Numbered from the stretch's first letter, positions 1 to 9,615 are shown. The stretch: 64,000 nt of DNA from Andreprevotia sp. IGB-42 (GCF_009848685.1 NZ_WXTX01000007.1:1-64000), one strand, 5' to 3'. Made by a program: numbers and translations. Notes: generated by a model not told the origin, from the sequence alone.

Positions 1-525
1 TTGCGCCGGCAACTCGGCAACGGACTGCACCACGTTGATCTTCGGTGCGTTCTGCCATTGTGATATGCGCGCCTGCAGCGCGACCTTGATCACTGGCGCG
101 CGTGTCCCTTTGATTGGTGCATCGCTCTGGCGCTCGGCCGGCATGGCATAGCTGGCGGCAGCCTGAGCAGACGGGACAACTGGCTCGGCAAGCAGGGCTT
201 GTTTTGCCATGAGGCCGCCAGCGTCCCTTGTGCTCGGCCGTAGCAAATGGCCGCCACCTTCGGCTGGCATTGCCTCATGCGTATCCGCCAGCTTGTCGGT
301 CTTGGCGTGCGCTTCTGCCAATGGCGCAAGGTTGAAAGGCTGCCCTTGGCCGCTCCATACGGGCTGCTGTGAATCAGGTGCAATCTGCGTTGCTGGCGCT
401 TGCATCTCTGCAACTGGCGGCACGGTCGTGACTGCGCTTGGCGTGGTCCGCACCAATTCGGCTTGCGACTGCGAGCGGGGTAGGGGTTCTACCGCCAAAT
501 CGGCCCGTGCATTGGTCCACTGCAT
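1..525 (-). CDS. Unrecognised open frame running off the left edge (partial)
   Basis: On the minus strand one frame is open from 678 to the left edge (about 226 codons), with the first ATG at 525. The translation is rich in Ala, Pro, Gln and Val and reads like a low-complexity or linker-rich protein (for example around LMAKQALLAEPVVPSAQ). No domain was recognised. No Shine-Dalgarno sequence precedes the ATG, and protein-like sequence continues upstream to an in-frame TGA at 679-681, so the 5' part may be missing or damaged. A plus-strand frame (209-760) is also open, but its product is Cys/Arg/Ser-rich and unconvincing. The C-terminus lies outside the window. Confidence 0.4.
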   Translation of the reverse strand, partial: MQWTNARADLAVEPLPRSQSQAELVRTTPSAVTTVPPVAEMQAPATQIAPDSQQPVWSGQGQPFNLAPLAEAHAKTDKLADTHEAMPAEGGGHLLRPSTRDAGGLMAKQALLAEPVVPSAQAAASYAMPAERQSDAPIKGTRAPVIKVALQARISQWQNAPKINVVQSVAELPAQ

Positions 526-812
526 CGGTGAATTGGCAACAGATGATCGCTGGTCCGGATGTTGTTCCTGGATATCTGCAATCCGGCTGACGGTTCCGGT
601 ATCGGATTGCCGGCCAATCTTCAGCGTGGGTGCAGCACGCCGCGGAATCCAATCCGGAAAACCACCATTACTTGGCCATCAAGCGCCTACCCAACTGGCG
701 CCCATCGTGATGCAGGAGCCGGCCTATGCTTCACCCGTGCAGGTGGTGAGTTATCCCTAGCATTCGTTTCGCAAAGCCTATATTTCATGCTCATAACTTG
801 GAGGCATGAACG

Positions 813-1037
813 ATGAGCGGCGAACGTGTTTGCTACCTTCTGCAAGGCGATCTGCCTATGGACCTGCGGGGATTTCTAGAAAAAGCTGGGTTGGATGGCT
901 TCAGTATTCAGTCGAATGGCGGCGATACCGTGGTCTGGCCGGAAGATGGTACCGAGATAGACAGGGCAAAACTTCAAGCGGCCTTGCCGAGCATTCGTTT
1001 AGTTGGTAGTGCGATTGTAAAGCCGATCGAGAAATGA
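813..1037 (+). CDS. Small hypothetical protein, 74 aa
   Basis: This short gene has a strong GGAGG at 800-804, eight bases before the ATG at 813. A competing ATG at 806 is in another frame and too close to the ribosome-binding site. The product is acidic and soluble, with no signal peptide or membrane segment; it has a compact alternating pattern ending in IVKPIEK. I do not recognise the family. It sits 58 bases before a membrane protein gene on the same strand and could be co-transcribed with it. The region left of the tRNA appears less GC-rich than the rest of the window, so recent acquisition is possible. Confidence 0.6.
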   Translation: MSGERVCYLLQGDLPMDLRGFLEKAGLDGFSIQSNGGDTVVWPEDGTEIDRAKLQAALPSIRLVGSAIVKPIEK

Positions 1038-1095
1038 TTTTTGCTTCCGAGCTCCTGCCTTGTCGGAGTTTTTCACGCCCAGCTTCAGGAATCTC

Positions 1096-1557
1096 ATGCA
1101 ACGCATCGTCATTATCGGCATCTTTCTCTTGTCCATCGCTGCACTTGCTGCTGCTTGGGCGTTTCGATGGGAAGTAACCAACACCATCAATCAATCCTAC
1201 GTGCGACAAAATCGCTGGACTGGAAACACGGAGCTTTGCCACCCCACTGAGCCGTGTATCGATACACGAGTGCTGGCTGCCGAACAGGCTGCCCTAGAGG
1301 CAAAAACCCAAGCTGAGTCGAAAAAAGAGGAGGCTGATAAGGCGAAGTTTCAAAACTACCTCGACGATTCCGATGCGCAGCGTTCCGCAGCTTGGGGCAG
1401 TATCCGTGAGGGTATGAGCAGGGAAGAGATCAGGAAGCTTTTGGGGAAGCCGGATAGGGTGATTGGTAATAACAGGGTTTCTAGCTGGCGCTACAGTGCC
1501 GAAGGCGGCGTCGTGAGCTTTCACGACGAGAAGGTGAGTGGGTTTGCAAAGCCATGA
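1096..1557 (+). CDS. Membrane-anchored protein with BamE/SmpA-like C-terminus, 153 aa
   Basis: ATG at 1096 is preferred over an upstream TTG at 1060 because AGGA lies five bases before it. Residues about 3-24 form one hydrophobic segment (IVIIGIFLLSIAALAAAWAF), followed by a lysine/glutamate-rich helix (about 70-95) likely to be a coiled coil. The C-terminal 45 residues contain a G-M-S-x-E-E-I-x-x-L-L-G-K-P-D pattern typical of the BamE/SmpA/OmlA fold (motif known from the family, assignment inferred). A small periplasmic or membrane-associated envelope protein is the likely class; a direct role in outer-membrane assembly is not implied. Confidence 0.6.
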   Translation: MQRIVIIGIFLLSIAALAAAWAFRWEVTNTINQSYVRQNRWTGNTELCHPTEPCIDTRVLAAEQAALEAKTQAESKKEEADKAKFQNYLDDSDAQRSAAWGSIREGMSREEIRKLLGKPDRVIGNNRVSSWRYSAEGGVVSFHDEKVSGFAKP

Positions 1558-1828
1558 TATGGGTATACAGCAGCAAAGCCCGCCATCGTAGGCTTCTTCA
1601 ATTTCCGTTGCACGCCCGGCCGGCTCGCTAGGTGTGACTGCTGTGTTGGCTTCGAACGTCTTCACGCGCTCGGCTGTTTTGTGCATGCATTACAAAGACT
1701 ACGGTGGCCTCCGCGCTGCGCCCACTTTGGATGGCACGTTTGGCGGGAAACCTGCCAATGTCACAAATCCGGCACAAGATGCTGGTACGGGAAAACAGAA
1801 GCGCCGGCTGAAGCGGCGCCCGAAAAGC
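1558..1828. other. Gene-poor stretch between the left-edge genes and tRNA-Ser
   Basis: About 270 bases without a convincing coding frame, or about 310 up to the tRNA. A short inverted repeat, GCGCCG with a GCGGCGC partner, lies at 1801-1819 and is followed by the tRNA terminator hairpin. Open frames here have start points inside the tRNA and are artefacts. Confidence 0.5.
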
Positions 1829-1854
1829 AAAAGCCCCGACGAATCGGGGCTTTT
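1829..1854 (-). terminator. Rho-independent terminator of tRNA-Ser
   Basis: An 11-base inverted repeat, AAAAGCCCCGA (1829-1839) with TCGGGGCTTTT (1844-1854) around a short loop, lies directly downstream of the minus-strand tRNA and ends in T-rich sequence in that orientation. Confidence 0.8.
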
Positions 1855-1865
1855 GCTTAGGTATG

Positions 1866-1957
<92 letters not shown>

Positions 1958-1970
1958 GCGTAGAGGCCGC

Positions 1971-1998
1971 ACTATATCCAAGTTTTCGGCTTTTGCAA
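1971..1998 (-). promoter_or_regulatory. Promoter of tRNA-Ser
   Basis: Minus-strand TTGCAA (1993-1998) and TATAGT (1971-1976) are separated by 16 bases and lie 13 bases before the tRNA 5' end, a good sigma-70 arrangement for a stable RNA gene. Confidence 0.65.
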
Positions 1999-2112
1999 AG
2001 CCTGTTTCACGGGTATTTCAGAGATTCAGCAAAATCTGATGGTTAGAGTTCACATTGCTCTTTCCCCCCTTACCGGGCAGAATGCGCGGCGATTCAATGA
2101 CTTGGGAGTGCT

Positions 2113-3564
2113 ATGCGGCACTGGCTAATGGCAATTGCAGCAGCAACACTGGTCGGATGTGGCGAAATGCCTGTCGATGCCACGCGGGTACTGCCGCTGG
2201 CGGAGTCCAAAGAACTGGTGGTGCTGGTACAAAACAGCCCCACCACGCTCTATGTGGATGCCGAGGGCAACTACGCCGGTCTGGAATATGACCTGGTCAC
2301 CCGCTTTGCGGATCAGCATGGCTTCAAGGTGCGCTTTGTGGTCGAGCCCAGCTATGCGCGCGTGATCGAGCGGCTGCGCCAGCACGAGGCGCATCTGGCG
2401 GTGGGCGTGCATGCCGATGGCGCTGCCGAGGGCATGTACTTCGGCCCTGCCTACCAGTCCGTATCGGCCGTGGTGGTGTACAACAACAAGGGCCAGAGCG
2501 AGGCGCAGGCACTCAATACGCTGTACTCGGGCAATGCTGTCGTGAAAACCCTGCCGCAGTACGTGAATGCGCTCAATCTTGCCAAGACCGAGCACGCTGG
2601 CCTGACCTGGCGCCTGCTGGAAGACATGGATGGGGAAGAGTTGGTGGAGGCGGTTGCCGCCGGCAAGCTCGATTACGCGGTGGTGGGTTCACACATTGCC
2701 GATGTCACGTCCAATTCCTACCCGCAGGTGGGTGTGGCGCGTGCACTGGGTGATGCCCAGTCGCTGGCGTGGGCAGTGCCGGATGAAGATGCACAGTTGC
2801 TGGACCAGGTGCGTGGCTACTTCAACGGTATCCAGGGTGATGGTTCGCTGGCCAAGTTGCTGGATCGCTACTACGGCCACATCAACCGCGTGGGTACGCC
2901 CGATGCGCTGGCCTTCCTGCAAAAGCGGGGCGATACGCTGCCGCGCTACCGCAACTGGTTCCAGCGGGCCGAGCACGAAACCGGGCTGGACTGGCGCCTG
3001 CTGGCGTCGCTGGCCTACCAGGAATCGCACTGGAACCCGGGCGCCGTATCGCCGTACGGCGTGCGCGGCATGATGATGCTGACGGGTGATACCGCGCAGC
3101 GCATGGGGGTGGACCGGCTGGACCCGCTGCAAAGCATCATGGGTGGCGCACGCTATCTGCAGCTGATGAAAAACAGCCTGCCCGAGCATATTGCCGAGCC
3201 GGACAAGACCTGGCTGGCATTGGCCGCATACAACGTGGGCCTGGGGCATCTGCTGGATGCGCGCGAGTTGGCCCGCCGCCAGAACAAGAACCCGGATAGC
3301 TGGGTGGACGTGAAATCGACGTTGCCGCTGCTGCGCAATCCCAAGTACTTCTCCACGGTGAAGTATGGCTATGCGCGGGGTGGTGAGCCGGTGATCTACG
3401 TGGAAACGCTGCGCAACTTCTACGACATTCTGGTGCGCTTCGAAGCGCCGTACAAGCCCAGCCTGCCAGTGATTGCCGAAGACATCACCGTACAGAACCC
3501 GGGCAACCGTGATCTGGAAATCAATAATCGGGTGGTGAGCGCCCGGGCACTGGCGGCTTTGTAG
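2113..3564 (+). CDS. mltF: Membrane-bound lytic murein transglycosylase F
   Basis: The 483-residue protein starts with a lipoprotein signal (LVGC, Cys at 16). An ABC-type solute-binding-protein-like regulatory domain (about 30-260) is followed by a lytic transglycosylase (SLT) domain. The catalytic Glu is Glu304 in YQESHWNP, followed by the family signature PYGVRGMMMLTGDTA. Length and order match MltF, which cleaves the MurNAc-GlcNAc bond of peptidoglycan to 1,6-anhydro products from the inner face of the outer membrane. GGGAG precedes the ATG, and a terminator follows at 3586. The nagZ gene for recycling the products lies 1.5 kb downstream beyond gltX. Confidence 0.93.
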   Translation: MRHWLMAIAAATLVGCGEMPVDATRVLPLAESKELVVLVQNSPTTLYVDAEGNYAGLEYDLVTRFADQHGFKVRFVVEPSYARVIERLRQHEAHLAVGVHADGAAEGMYFGPAYQSVSAVVVYNNKGQSEAQALNTLYSGNAVVKTLPQYVNALNLAKTEHAGLTWRLLEDMDGEELVEAVAAGKLDYAVVGSHIADVTSNSYPQVGVARALGDAQSLAWAVPDEDAQLLDQVRGYFNGIQGDGSLAKLLDRYYGHINRVGTPDALAFLQKRGDTLPRYRNWFQRAEHETGLDWRLLASLAYQESHWNPGAVSPYGVRGMMMLTGDTAQRMGVDRLDPLQSIMGGARYLQLMKNSLPEHIAEPDKTWLALAAYNVGLGHLLDARELARRQNKNPDSWVDVKSTLPLLRNPKYFSTVKYGYARGGEPVIYVETLRNFYDILVRFEAPYKPSLPVIAEDITVQNPGNRDLEINNRVVSARALAAL

Positions 3565-3585
3565 ACTGCCACGTTCCCATGAACA

Positions 3586-3609
3586 AACCGCCCACAAGGC
3601 GGTTTTTTT
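3586..3609 (+). terminator. Terminator after mltF
   Basis: AACCGCC (3586-3592) pairs with GGCGGTT (3598-3604) across a CACAA-type loop and runs into a T tract. Confidence 0.85.
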
Positions 3610-3699
3610 CTGCCGGTTGCGGTGCTTTTCGGCCAATCGCAACTGCCCAGCGGGCATGGCTTCCCGTAAAATCACGTTTTTGCTGTTTTTGGGATAGCC

Positions 3700-5091
3700 A
3701 TGACCATAGTCCGTACCCGATTCGCGCCCAGCCCGACTGGTCTTCTGCATATTGGCGGCGTACGCACCGCGCTGTTCTCGTGGGCGTATGCCCGCAAGCA
3801 CGGCGGCGCTTTCTTGCTGCGCATCGAAGATACCGATCTGGAACGCAGCACGCCTGAATCGGTGGCGGCCATCCTCGACGGCATGCACTGGGTGGGCCTC
3901 GACTATGACGAAGGCCCGTACTACCAGATGCAGCGCATGGAACGCTACAAGGAAGTGATCCAGCAACTGCTGGCATCGGGCTCGGCCTACCTGTGCTACA
4001 CCAGCCGCGAAGAACTCGACCAGATGCGGGCCGATGCCGAAGCGCGCGGCGAAAAGCCGCGCTATGACCGCCGCTGGCGGCCCGAGCAGGGCAAGACATT
4101 GCCGGTGGTGCCGGAAGGCATCAAGCCGGTGGTGCGCTTCCGCACGCCGGTGGATGGCGTGGTGGCATGGGATGACCAGGTGAAAGGCCGCATCGAGATC
4201 GGCAACGTCGAGCTGGACGACCTGATCATTGCGCGCCCGGATGGCACACCCACCTACAACTTCTGCGTGGTGGTGGACGACGTGGACATGCAGATCAGCC
4301 ACGTGATCCGTGGTGACGATCATGTGAACAACACGCCGCGCCAGATCCATATCTACGAAGCCATCGGCGCGCCGGTACCGGTGTTTGCGCACCTGCCGAT
4401 GATCCTGAACGAATCCGGCGCCAAGATGAGCAAGCGCCGCGATGCGGTATCGGTAGTCGATTACGATGCGCAGGGCTTCCTGCCGGAAGCGCTGCTCAAC
4501 TACCTGGCACGGCTGGGCTGGGGCCACGGTGACGAAGAATTCTTCACGCTGGATCAGTTTGTCGGCTGGTTCGACCTGAAGGACGTATCGCCATCGAGCA
4601 GCCGCTTCGATCGCGACAAGCTGCTGTGGCTGAACGCGCAGCACATCAAGACGGTCGAACCGCAACGGCTGGCAGATCGCGTCGCCGGTTTTCTGGCCGA
4701 CAAGGCAGTCGACACGACTGGTGGCCCGGCGCTGGCCGATGTGTGTACGCTGTTGAAAGACCGCAGCCAGACGCTGGTGGAAATGGCCAACCAGGCTGAA
4801 TACTTCTACCGCGCGCTGGACCCGACCGATGACGTGGTGGAAAAGCACCTGACGCCGGACGACGAAGCACGGCTGGGCTTCTTTGCCGAGGGCGCTGCGA
4901 AGCTGGAAACCTGGGATGCGCCGACGCTGAGCCAGTTCATCAAGGATTTCGTCAAGCAGCAAGGCGTGAAGATGCCGCAGGTGGGCATGCCCTTGCGTGC
5001 CAAGGTATGCGGCATTACCAACACGCCATCGGTGGATGCGGTGCTGGCCTTGCTGGGCCGTGACGAAGTGCTGCGCAGGCTGGCTGCGTGA
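3700..5091 (+). CDS. gltX: Glutamyl-tRNA synthetase
   Basis: This class I aminoacyl-tRNA synthetase of 463 residues charges tRNA-Glu with glutamate. The HIGH-type motif is in PSPTGLLHIGGVRTALF near the N-terminus and the KMSKR motif starts at Lys242. The anticodon-binding helical C-terminal domain is intact, and the length is usual for bacterial GltX. The stop codon overlaps the GTG start of the nagZ-like gene (GTGA at 5088-5091), so the two are probably translationally coupled. Confidence 0.97.
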   Translation: MTIVRTRFAPSPTGLLHIGGVRTALFSWAYARKHGGAFLLRIEDTDLERSTPESVAAILDGMHWVGLDYDEGPYYQMQRMERYKEVIQQLLASGSAYLCYTSREELDQMRADAEARGEKPRYDRRWRPEQGKTLPVVPEGIKPVVRFRTPVDGVVAWDDQVKGRIEIGNVELDDLIIARPDGTPTYNFCVVVDDVDMQISHVIRGDDHVNNTPRQIHIYEAIGAPVPVFAHLPMILNESGAKMSKRRDAVSVVDYDAQGFLPEALLNYLARLGWGHGDEEFFTLDQFVGWFDLKDVSPSSSRFDRDKLLWLNAQHIKTVEPQRLADRVAGFLADKAVDTTGGPALADVCTLLKDRSQTLVEMANQAEYFYRALDPTDDVVEKHLTPDDEARLGFFAEGAAKLETWDAPTLSQFIKDFVKQQGVKMPQVGMPLRAKVCGITNTPSVDAVLALLGRDEVLRRLAA

Positions 5092-6677
5092 CAGCAGGGG
5101 CAGAGGGCACCAGCGTACTGCCCGCCGTGGCAGCGCTGACGCTGGCGCAGAAAGCCGGCCAGTTGTTGATGGCCGGCTTTGATGGCCTGACTGCCAATGC
5201 GCATATCGAGCGCCTGATCCGTGAGCGGCAACTGGGCGGGGTGATCCTGTTCCGCCGCAATGTGGCATCCCCGGCGCAGGTGTCACGGCTGTGCCGCCAG
5301 CTGCAGCAGATCAATGCCGAAGTCAGCGATATTCCGCTGCTGATCGGTATCGATCAGGAAGGTGGCATGGTGATGCGTATCGAGGACGGCATGACGCCGC
5401 TGCCATCACCGCTGGCTTTCCAGGCTGCCGGCAACATGGCCGATTGTCGCGAACTCACGCGCATCTGCAATGCAGAGCTGGCCGCGCTGGGCATCAATAT
5501 CAATTTCGCGCCGTCATTCGACGTGAACAACAACCCGCACAATCCGGTGATCGGCGTGCGGGCGTATGGCGAAGACGTGGCGACCGTGTGCGATTACGCC
5601 GGTGCCGCGCTGGCTGGCATCCACGACGCCGGGCTGGCAGCCACTGCCAAGCATTTCCCCGGCCACGGTGATACCGACAGTGATTCCCACCTGGGCATGC
5701 CGCGCGTGCCGCACGACCGCGCGCGGCTCGATGCCGTGGAGCTGGCGCCGTTCCGCGCCGCCATCGCCGCCGGCGTGGATGCGGTGATGTCCGCGCATGT
5801 GGCGTTCCCGGCCGTGGAGCCCGATCCGGACACGCCCGCCACCATGTCCCGCGCGGTACTGACTGGGCTGCTGCGCGACGAGATGGGTTTTGCCGGCGTG
5901 GTATTTACCGATTGTCTGGAGATGGATGCCGTCGCCAAGAGCAGGGGCGCGGTAGCCGGTGCAGTGGCGGCATTTGCCGCCGGTGCGGATGTGCTGCTGA
6001 TCTCGCACACCGAGGCACGCCAGCATGGTTTCCTGGATGCGCTGGCCGCCGGGCTGGCAGACGGCAGTATCGATGAAGCAGCGGTGGATGCGGCCGTTGC
6101 GCGCATCCTTGCGTTGAAAGTGCGCCGCGCCATGCACGCATGGCGCACGCTACCGCAAGACGTGGCGCCGTTGCTGGATACACCAGCCGCGCGTGAATTA
6201 TCCGCCCGTGTGCACCGTAATGCCGTGCAATGCGTTGGAGAGGTCGCGCTGCTGGATCGCAGCTTGCCGGTGCTGCTGATCACCTTCGAAGTCCGTACCC
6301 GGACCGAGATCGATGAAGTGGCCAATGGCAAGCATGCGCAACGGCGGGAATCGCTGCTGGTACCGTTGCTTGCCGCCGGGCTGGCAGTGACCGAGCTGCC
6401 TTTGCCGCTGGCCCCGTCCGCAGCGGAAAGCGCTGCGGTACTGCAGCAGGCTGCCGGTGCGGCGCAGATCGTGGTGGTCAGCTACAACGCGGTGCTGCAC
6501 GGCGCGCAGTGCGCGCTGATTGCCGCGCTACTGCAACAGCAGCTGTGGTTGCTGGCCGGGCGCCTGCCATATGACCTGGCACTGGCGCCGGCCGCGCGTG
6601 GCCGGCTGGCCGCATTTGCCAACCGCCCCGCAGCACTGCAGGCATTGGCTGATGTGCTGCTGACCGGTGCGCACTGA
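5088..6677 (+). CDS. nagZ: Beta-N-acetylhexosaminidase, GH3 (NagZ-like), with C-terminal extension
   Basis: The protein belongs to glycoside hydrolase family 3 and probably removes GlcNAc from anhydro-muropeptides in the cytosol during peptidoglycan recycling. The NagZ signature KHFPGHGDTDSDSH starts at residue 188 and carries the catalytic Asp-His pair. The nucleophile is probably Asp275 in FTDCLEMDAV. No signal peptide is visible. At 529 residues it is about 190 longer than the short proteobacterial NagZ; the extra C-terminal region (from about 345) resembles the second domain of longer Gram-positive-type enzymes. The start is GTG at 5088, overlapping the gltX stop. Expression is probably coupled to gltX. 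Confidence 0.85.
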   Translation: MTAGAEGTSVLPAVAALTLAQKAGQLLMAGFDGLTANAHIERLIRERQLGGVILFRRNVASPAQVSRLCRQLQQINAEVSDIPLLIGIDQEGGMVMRIEDGMTPLPSPLAFQAAGNMADCRELTRICNAELAALGININFAPSFDVNNNPHNPVIGVRAYGEDVATVCDYAGAALAGIHDAGLAATAKHFPGHGDTDSDSHLGMPRVPHDRARLDAVELAPFRAAIAAGVDAVMSAHVAFPAVEPDPDTPATMSRAVLTGLLRDEMGFAGVVFTDCLEMDAVAKSRGAVAGAVAAFAAGADVLLISHTEARQHGFLDALAAGLADGSIDEAAVDAAVARILALKVRRAMHAWRTLPQDVAPLLDTPAARELSARVHRNAVQCVGEVALLDRSLPVLLITFEVRTRTEIDEVANGKHAQRRESLLVPLLAAGLAVTELPLPLAPSAAESAAVLQQAAGAAQIVVVSYNAVLHGAQCALIAALLQQQLWLLAGRLPYDLALAPAARGRLAAFANRPAALQALADVLLTGAH

Positions 6678-6726
6678 CGAATACTTTATGCATGGCCTGC
6701 CATGCTCGAACCTGGGATTTAGCTCG

Positions 6727-7059
6727 ATGAAGAAATTGCTTGTTTTGCTGTTTGGCCTGACCTTGCACCTGGCCCATGCCGAAGATGCACCGTTGCCGTT
6801 CGATGATCCATCCAGCCCCGCACCCGTCGTGCGCGCGCAGGCGGAAGTGGGTGCCAGCCATAGTCGCCCGGCCAAGAACAGCGTTCGCAAGACGGGCAAG
6901 GGCAAGCATGCCGCCAAGCCGGCCAAACGCACCAAGGCAACAGCCACTGCGGCTAAAAGCAAGCCGGCTGCGGGCAAAAGCAAACCCGCAACCAAGTCCG
7001 CCACTAAGGCCAAGGGCAGCAAGAAGCCTGCAGCGGCGAAGAGCGCCAAGAAGAAATGA
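6727..7059 (+). CDS. Lysine/alanine-rich protein with N-terminal signal sequence, 110 aa
   Basis: ATG at 6727 gives a clear Sec signal (MKKLLVLLFGLTLHLAHA, cleavage before EDAPLP). The mature part changes after about residue 50 into a Lys/Ala/Pro/Ser-rich tail with repeated AAK, SKPA and TKSA units, like histone H1 tails. An upstream in-frame start would spoil the signal. Known relatives of this composition are DNA- or polyanion-binding, but export suggests a cell-wall, LPS or extracellular target. Which applies cannot be told from sequence. A bidirectional terminator follows directly. Confidence 0.7.
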   Translation: MKKLLVLLFGLTLHLAHAEDAPLPFDDPSSPAPVVRAQAEVGASHSRPAKNSVRKTGKGKHAAKPAKRTKATATAAKSKPAAGKSKPATKSATKAKGSKKPAAAKSAKKK

Positions 7060-7084
7060 AAACGGGGCCCATGGCCCCGTTTTT
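7058..7084. terminator. Bidirectional terminator between converging genes
   Basis: AAAACGGGGCC pairs with GGCCCCGTTTTT around CAT. It lies between the plus-strand gene ending at 7059 and the minus-strand gene ending at 7102. Confidence 0.85.
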
Positions 7085-7101
7085 CATTGCATCAACGGGT
7101 G

Positions 7102-7575
7102 TTACTTGCTGGCAGGTGCAGCAACAGGGCTATCGATCATCTTGCATGCGAGCACGCCTTTCTGACCAACGGCAGCATCGACGATCTGCAGCTTGGAGCC
7201 GCCTACCATCAGGCCCATCTTTACTTCTTGCCAGACGTAATAAGATTGGCCTGCTTCGGTATTGACTTCCAGCCTGGATTCTCCAGCTTCGGAAAACAGC
7301 TGGTGCTTGCCTGGCTCTACTTCAAATGCGAAGAAGCTCATCGGGCCAGTTTTGCCCGCAGCCTTGCCATCAAGCGCCACCGGCATGCTCAGTGCAGCAC
7401 CCAGCGTTTCATTGCGGTAAACGTAGATGTTGGCTTTGCCCGGGGCGGCCTTGAATTCTTTGGCGGCCTTGTCGGCTGATTCCTTGGCGGCCGGAAAGCT
7501 GGCGCAGCCCGAGAACAGGCTGACTGCAACGAGGGCGATAAGGGCGCTGGCCCATTTGATTTTTTTCATGTTCAT
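7102..7575 (-). CDS. DUF2846-type lipoprotein
   Basis: From ATG 7575 the 157-residue product has a lipoprotein signal ending LFSGC (Cys near 24). The body (about 45-145) has the pattern of DUF2846 proteins: NIYVYRNE near the start, and a region ending in a QSYYVWQEV-like strand. The function of the family is unknown; members are small envelope lipoproteins. ATG 7569 is an alternative start. The gene lies downstream of recQ on the same strand with a 141-base gap, so it probably has its own promoter. Confidence 0.75.
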   Translation of the reverse strand: MNMKKIKWASALIALVAVSLFSGCASFPAAKESADKAAKEFKAAPGKANIYVYRNETLGAALSMPVALDGKAAGKTGPMSFFAFEVEPGKHQLFSEAGESRLEVNTEAGQSYYVWQEVKMGLMVGGSKLQIVDAAVGQKGVLACKMIDSPVAAPASK

Positions 7576-7716
7576 GCTCTGGATTGATTTATAAGAATTG
7601 GGTTTTACCCGGCAGTACACCGGTGCGCCGGGCGGCAGATCGTAATGCAATTCCGGTTGATTGGCGATGAAAAACCGTGCATGAAATGCAGGCCAACAGC
7701 CTGTGCCAAAGCAGGG

Positions 7717-9507
7717 CTAGATCTTGGCGATCTCGGCCAGGAAGTCCTTGCCGTATTTCTCCAGCTTGCGGTCACCCACGCCGGAGATGCGCGAGAACTC
7801 GTATTCGTCGCCCGGGCGCAGCTTCACCATTTCGCGCAGCGTGGCATCGCCAAAGATCACGTAGGCGGGCACGTTCTGCTCGTCGGCCAGGTGCTTGCGC
7901 AGTTTGCGCAATGCCTGCCACAGCGCGTCGTCGGCCGGGTTGTCGAAGCCGGTTTCCTTGGCCTTGTAGCTGAACTTCTCGGTGCGCGCCCGCAGGAACA
8001 GCGGCGTTTCGCCGCGCAGGTAGGGGCGGGCGCTGTCGGTGAGCGCCAGCCCGCCGTGGCCGTCCGGGCTCATGCGCAGCGCGCCGCGTGCCACCAGCTG
8101 ACGGAACACCGCGCGCCAGGTGGGTTCGTCCACGCCCTTGCCGATACCGAAGGTGGTGACCTTGTCGTGGAAGTGCTGGCGCACCTTGTCGTTGCTCTTG
8201 CCCTGCAACACATCCACCAGGTGGCCCACGCCAAAGCGGTTGCCGGTGCGGAATACGCACGACAACGCCATCTTGGCGGCTTCGCTCTGGTCGATCAGTT
8301 GCGGCGGGTTCAGGCAGTTGTCGCAGTTGCCGCAGGGCTTGCTGGCTTCGCCAAAGTAGCCCAGCAATGTCTGCCGACGACAATCGGTGGCTTCCACCAG
8401 GCCCAGCATGGCCTCGAGCTTGCGGCGCTCCACCAGCTTCTGCTGCTCGGGTGAGCCGGAAGATTCGATCATGCCGGACAGCAGCATCACATCGTTCAGG
8501 CCGTAGGTCAGCCATGCGTTGGCCGGCAGGCCATCGCGCCCGCCACGGCCGGTTTCCTGATAGTAATTCTCGATGCTCTTGGGCAAGTCCAGATGGGCAA
8601 CGAAGCGTACATCCGGTTTGTCGATACCCATGCCGAACGCGATGGTGGCCACCATCACCACGCCTTCATCGCGGATGAATATCTGCTGGTGCTTGGCGCG
8701 CGTGCTGGCTTCCAGCCCGGCGTGATAGGGTAGTGCCTTGATTTCCTTGCTGCGCAGCCAGGTGGCGGTTTCCTCCACCTTCTTGCGGGACAGGCAATAC
8801 ACGATGCCCGAATCCCCTTCGTGCAGCCGGCGGATGAATTCCAGCAACTGCTCGCGGCCGCTTTTCTTCTCGACGATGGTGTAGCGCAGGTTGGGCCGGT
8901 CGAAGCTGGAGACGAACTGGCGCGCATCCTCCAGCCGCAGCCGCTGTACCATCTCTTCGCGCGTGGCGTGGTCGGCGGTGGCCGTGAGTGCGATACGCGG
9001 CACGCCGGGGAACATCTCGGCCAGCAGCGACAGCTGCAGGTATTCGGGGCGGAAGTCATGCCCCCATTGCGATACGCAATGTGCTTCGTCGATGGCGAAC
9101 AGCGCCACCTTCGCACATTGCATCAGCTGCACGAAGCGTGGTGTAACCAGCCGCTCCGGCGCTACGTAGATCATCTGCAGCTCGCCGGCCACGAACGCCT
9201 GCTCCACCGCGCGGGCTTCGTCCGGCGTGAGGGTGGAGTTGAGGAAGGCGGCAGCGACGCCCAGCTCCTTGAGTGCATCCACCTGATCCTGCATCAGCGC
9301 GATCAGCGGCGATACCACCACGCCGCAGCCTTCACGCAGCAGCGAAGGAATCTGGTAGCACAATGATTTGCCGCCGCCGGTGGGCATCAGTACCAGCGCA
9401 TCGCCGCCGCTGGCTACCTGCTCGACAATGGCCGCCTGTTCGCCGCGGAAGGCGTGGTAACCGAAGACGTGTTCGAGGAGGTGCAGTGCGGAGGCGGGTT
9501 CAGACAT
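7717..9507 (-). CDS. recQ: ATP-dependent DNA helicase RecQ
   Basis: This superfamily 2 3'-5' DNA helicase of 596 residues acts in recombination and replication-fork repair. Walker A is PTGGGKS (Lys47) and motif II is DEAH in [21 protein letters not shown] zinc-binding RecQ-Ct segment follows (cysteines in the CGNCDNC region, about 380). A winged helix and a C-terminal HRDC domain (about 520-596) complete the usual bacterial architecture. The gene is divergent from the TPR gene at 9616, with a 108-base shared upstream region. Confidence 0.96.
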   Translation of the reverse strand: MSEPASALHLLEHVFGYHAFRGEQAAIVEQVASGGDALVLMPTGGGKSLCYQIPSLLREGCGVVVSPLIALMQDQVDALKELGVAAAFLNSTLTPDEARAVEQAFVAGELQMIYVAPERLVTPRFVQLMQCAKVALFAIDEAHCVSQWGHDFRPEYLQLSLLAEMFPGVPRIALTATADHATREEMVQRLRLEDARQFVSSFDRPNLRYTIVEKKSGREQLLEFIRRLHEGDSGIVYCLSRKKVEETATWLRSKEIKALPYHAGLEASTRAKHQQIFIRDEGVVMVATIAFGMGIDKPDVRFVAHLDLPKSIENYYQETGRGGRDGLPANAWLTYGLNDVMLLSGMIESSGSPEQQKLVERRKLEAMLGLVEATDCRRQTLLGYFGEASKPCGNCDNCLNPPQLIDQSEAAKMALSCVFRTGNRFGVGHLVDVLQGKSNDKVRQHFHDKVTTFGIGKGVDEPTWRAVFRQLVARGALRMSPDGHGGLALTDSARPYLRGETPLFLRARTEKFSYKAKETGFDNPADDALWQALRKLRKHLADEQNVPAYVIFGDATLREMVKLRPGDEYEFSRISGVGDRKLEKYGKDFLAEIAKI

Positions 9508-9615
9508 GGGGCGATTTTACCCCACTGCGGCAGCCGCCGCCGCGCACTCTGTACACGGCGCGCTTGAATTGACGAAGATCGGTGCGATGTAACGCTGATC
9601 AGCCAGGAGAAAACC

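Noticed and set aside
2689-5286. 865-residue minus-strand frame
   Set aside because: It is antisense to mltF, gltX and nagZ, has His/Arg/Gln-rich composition, and no ribosome-binding site or domain.
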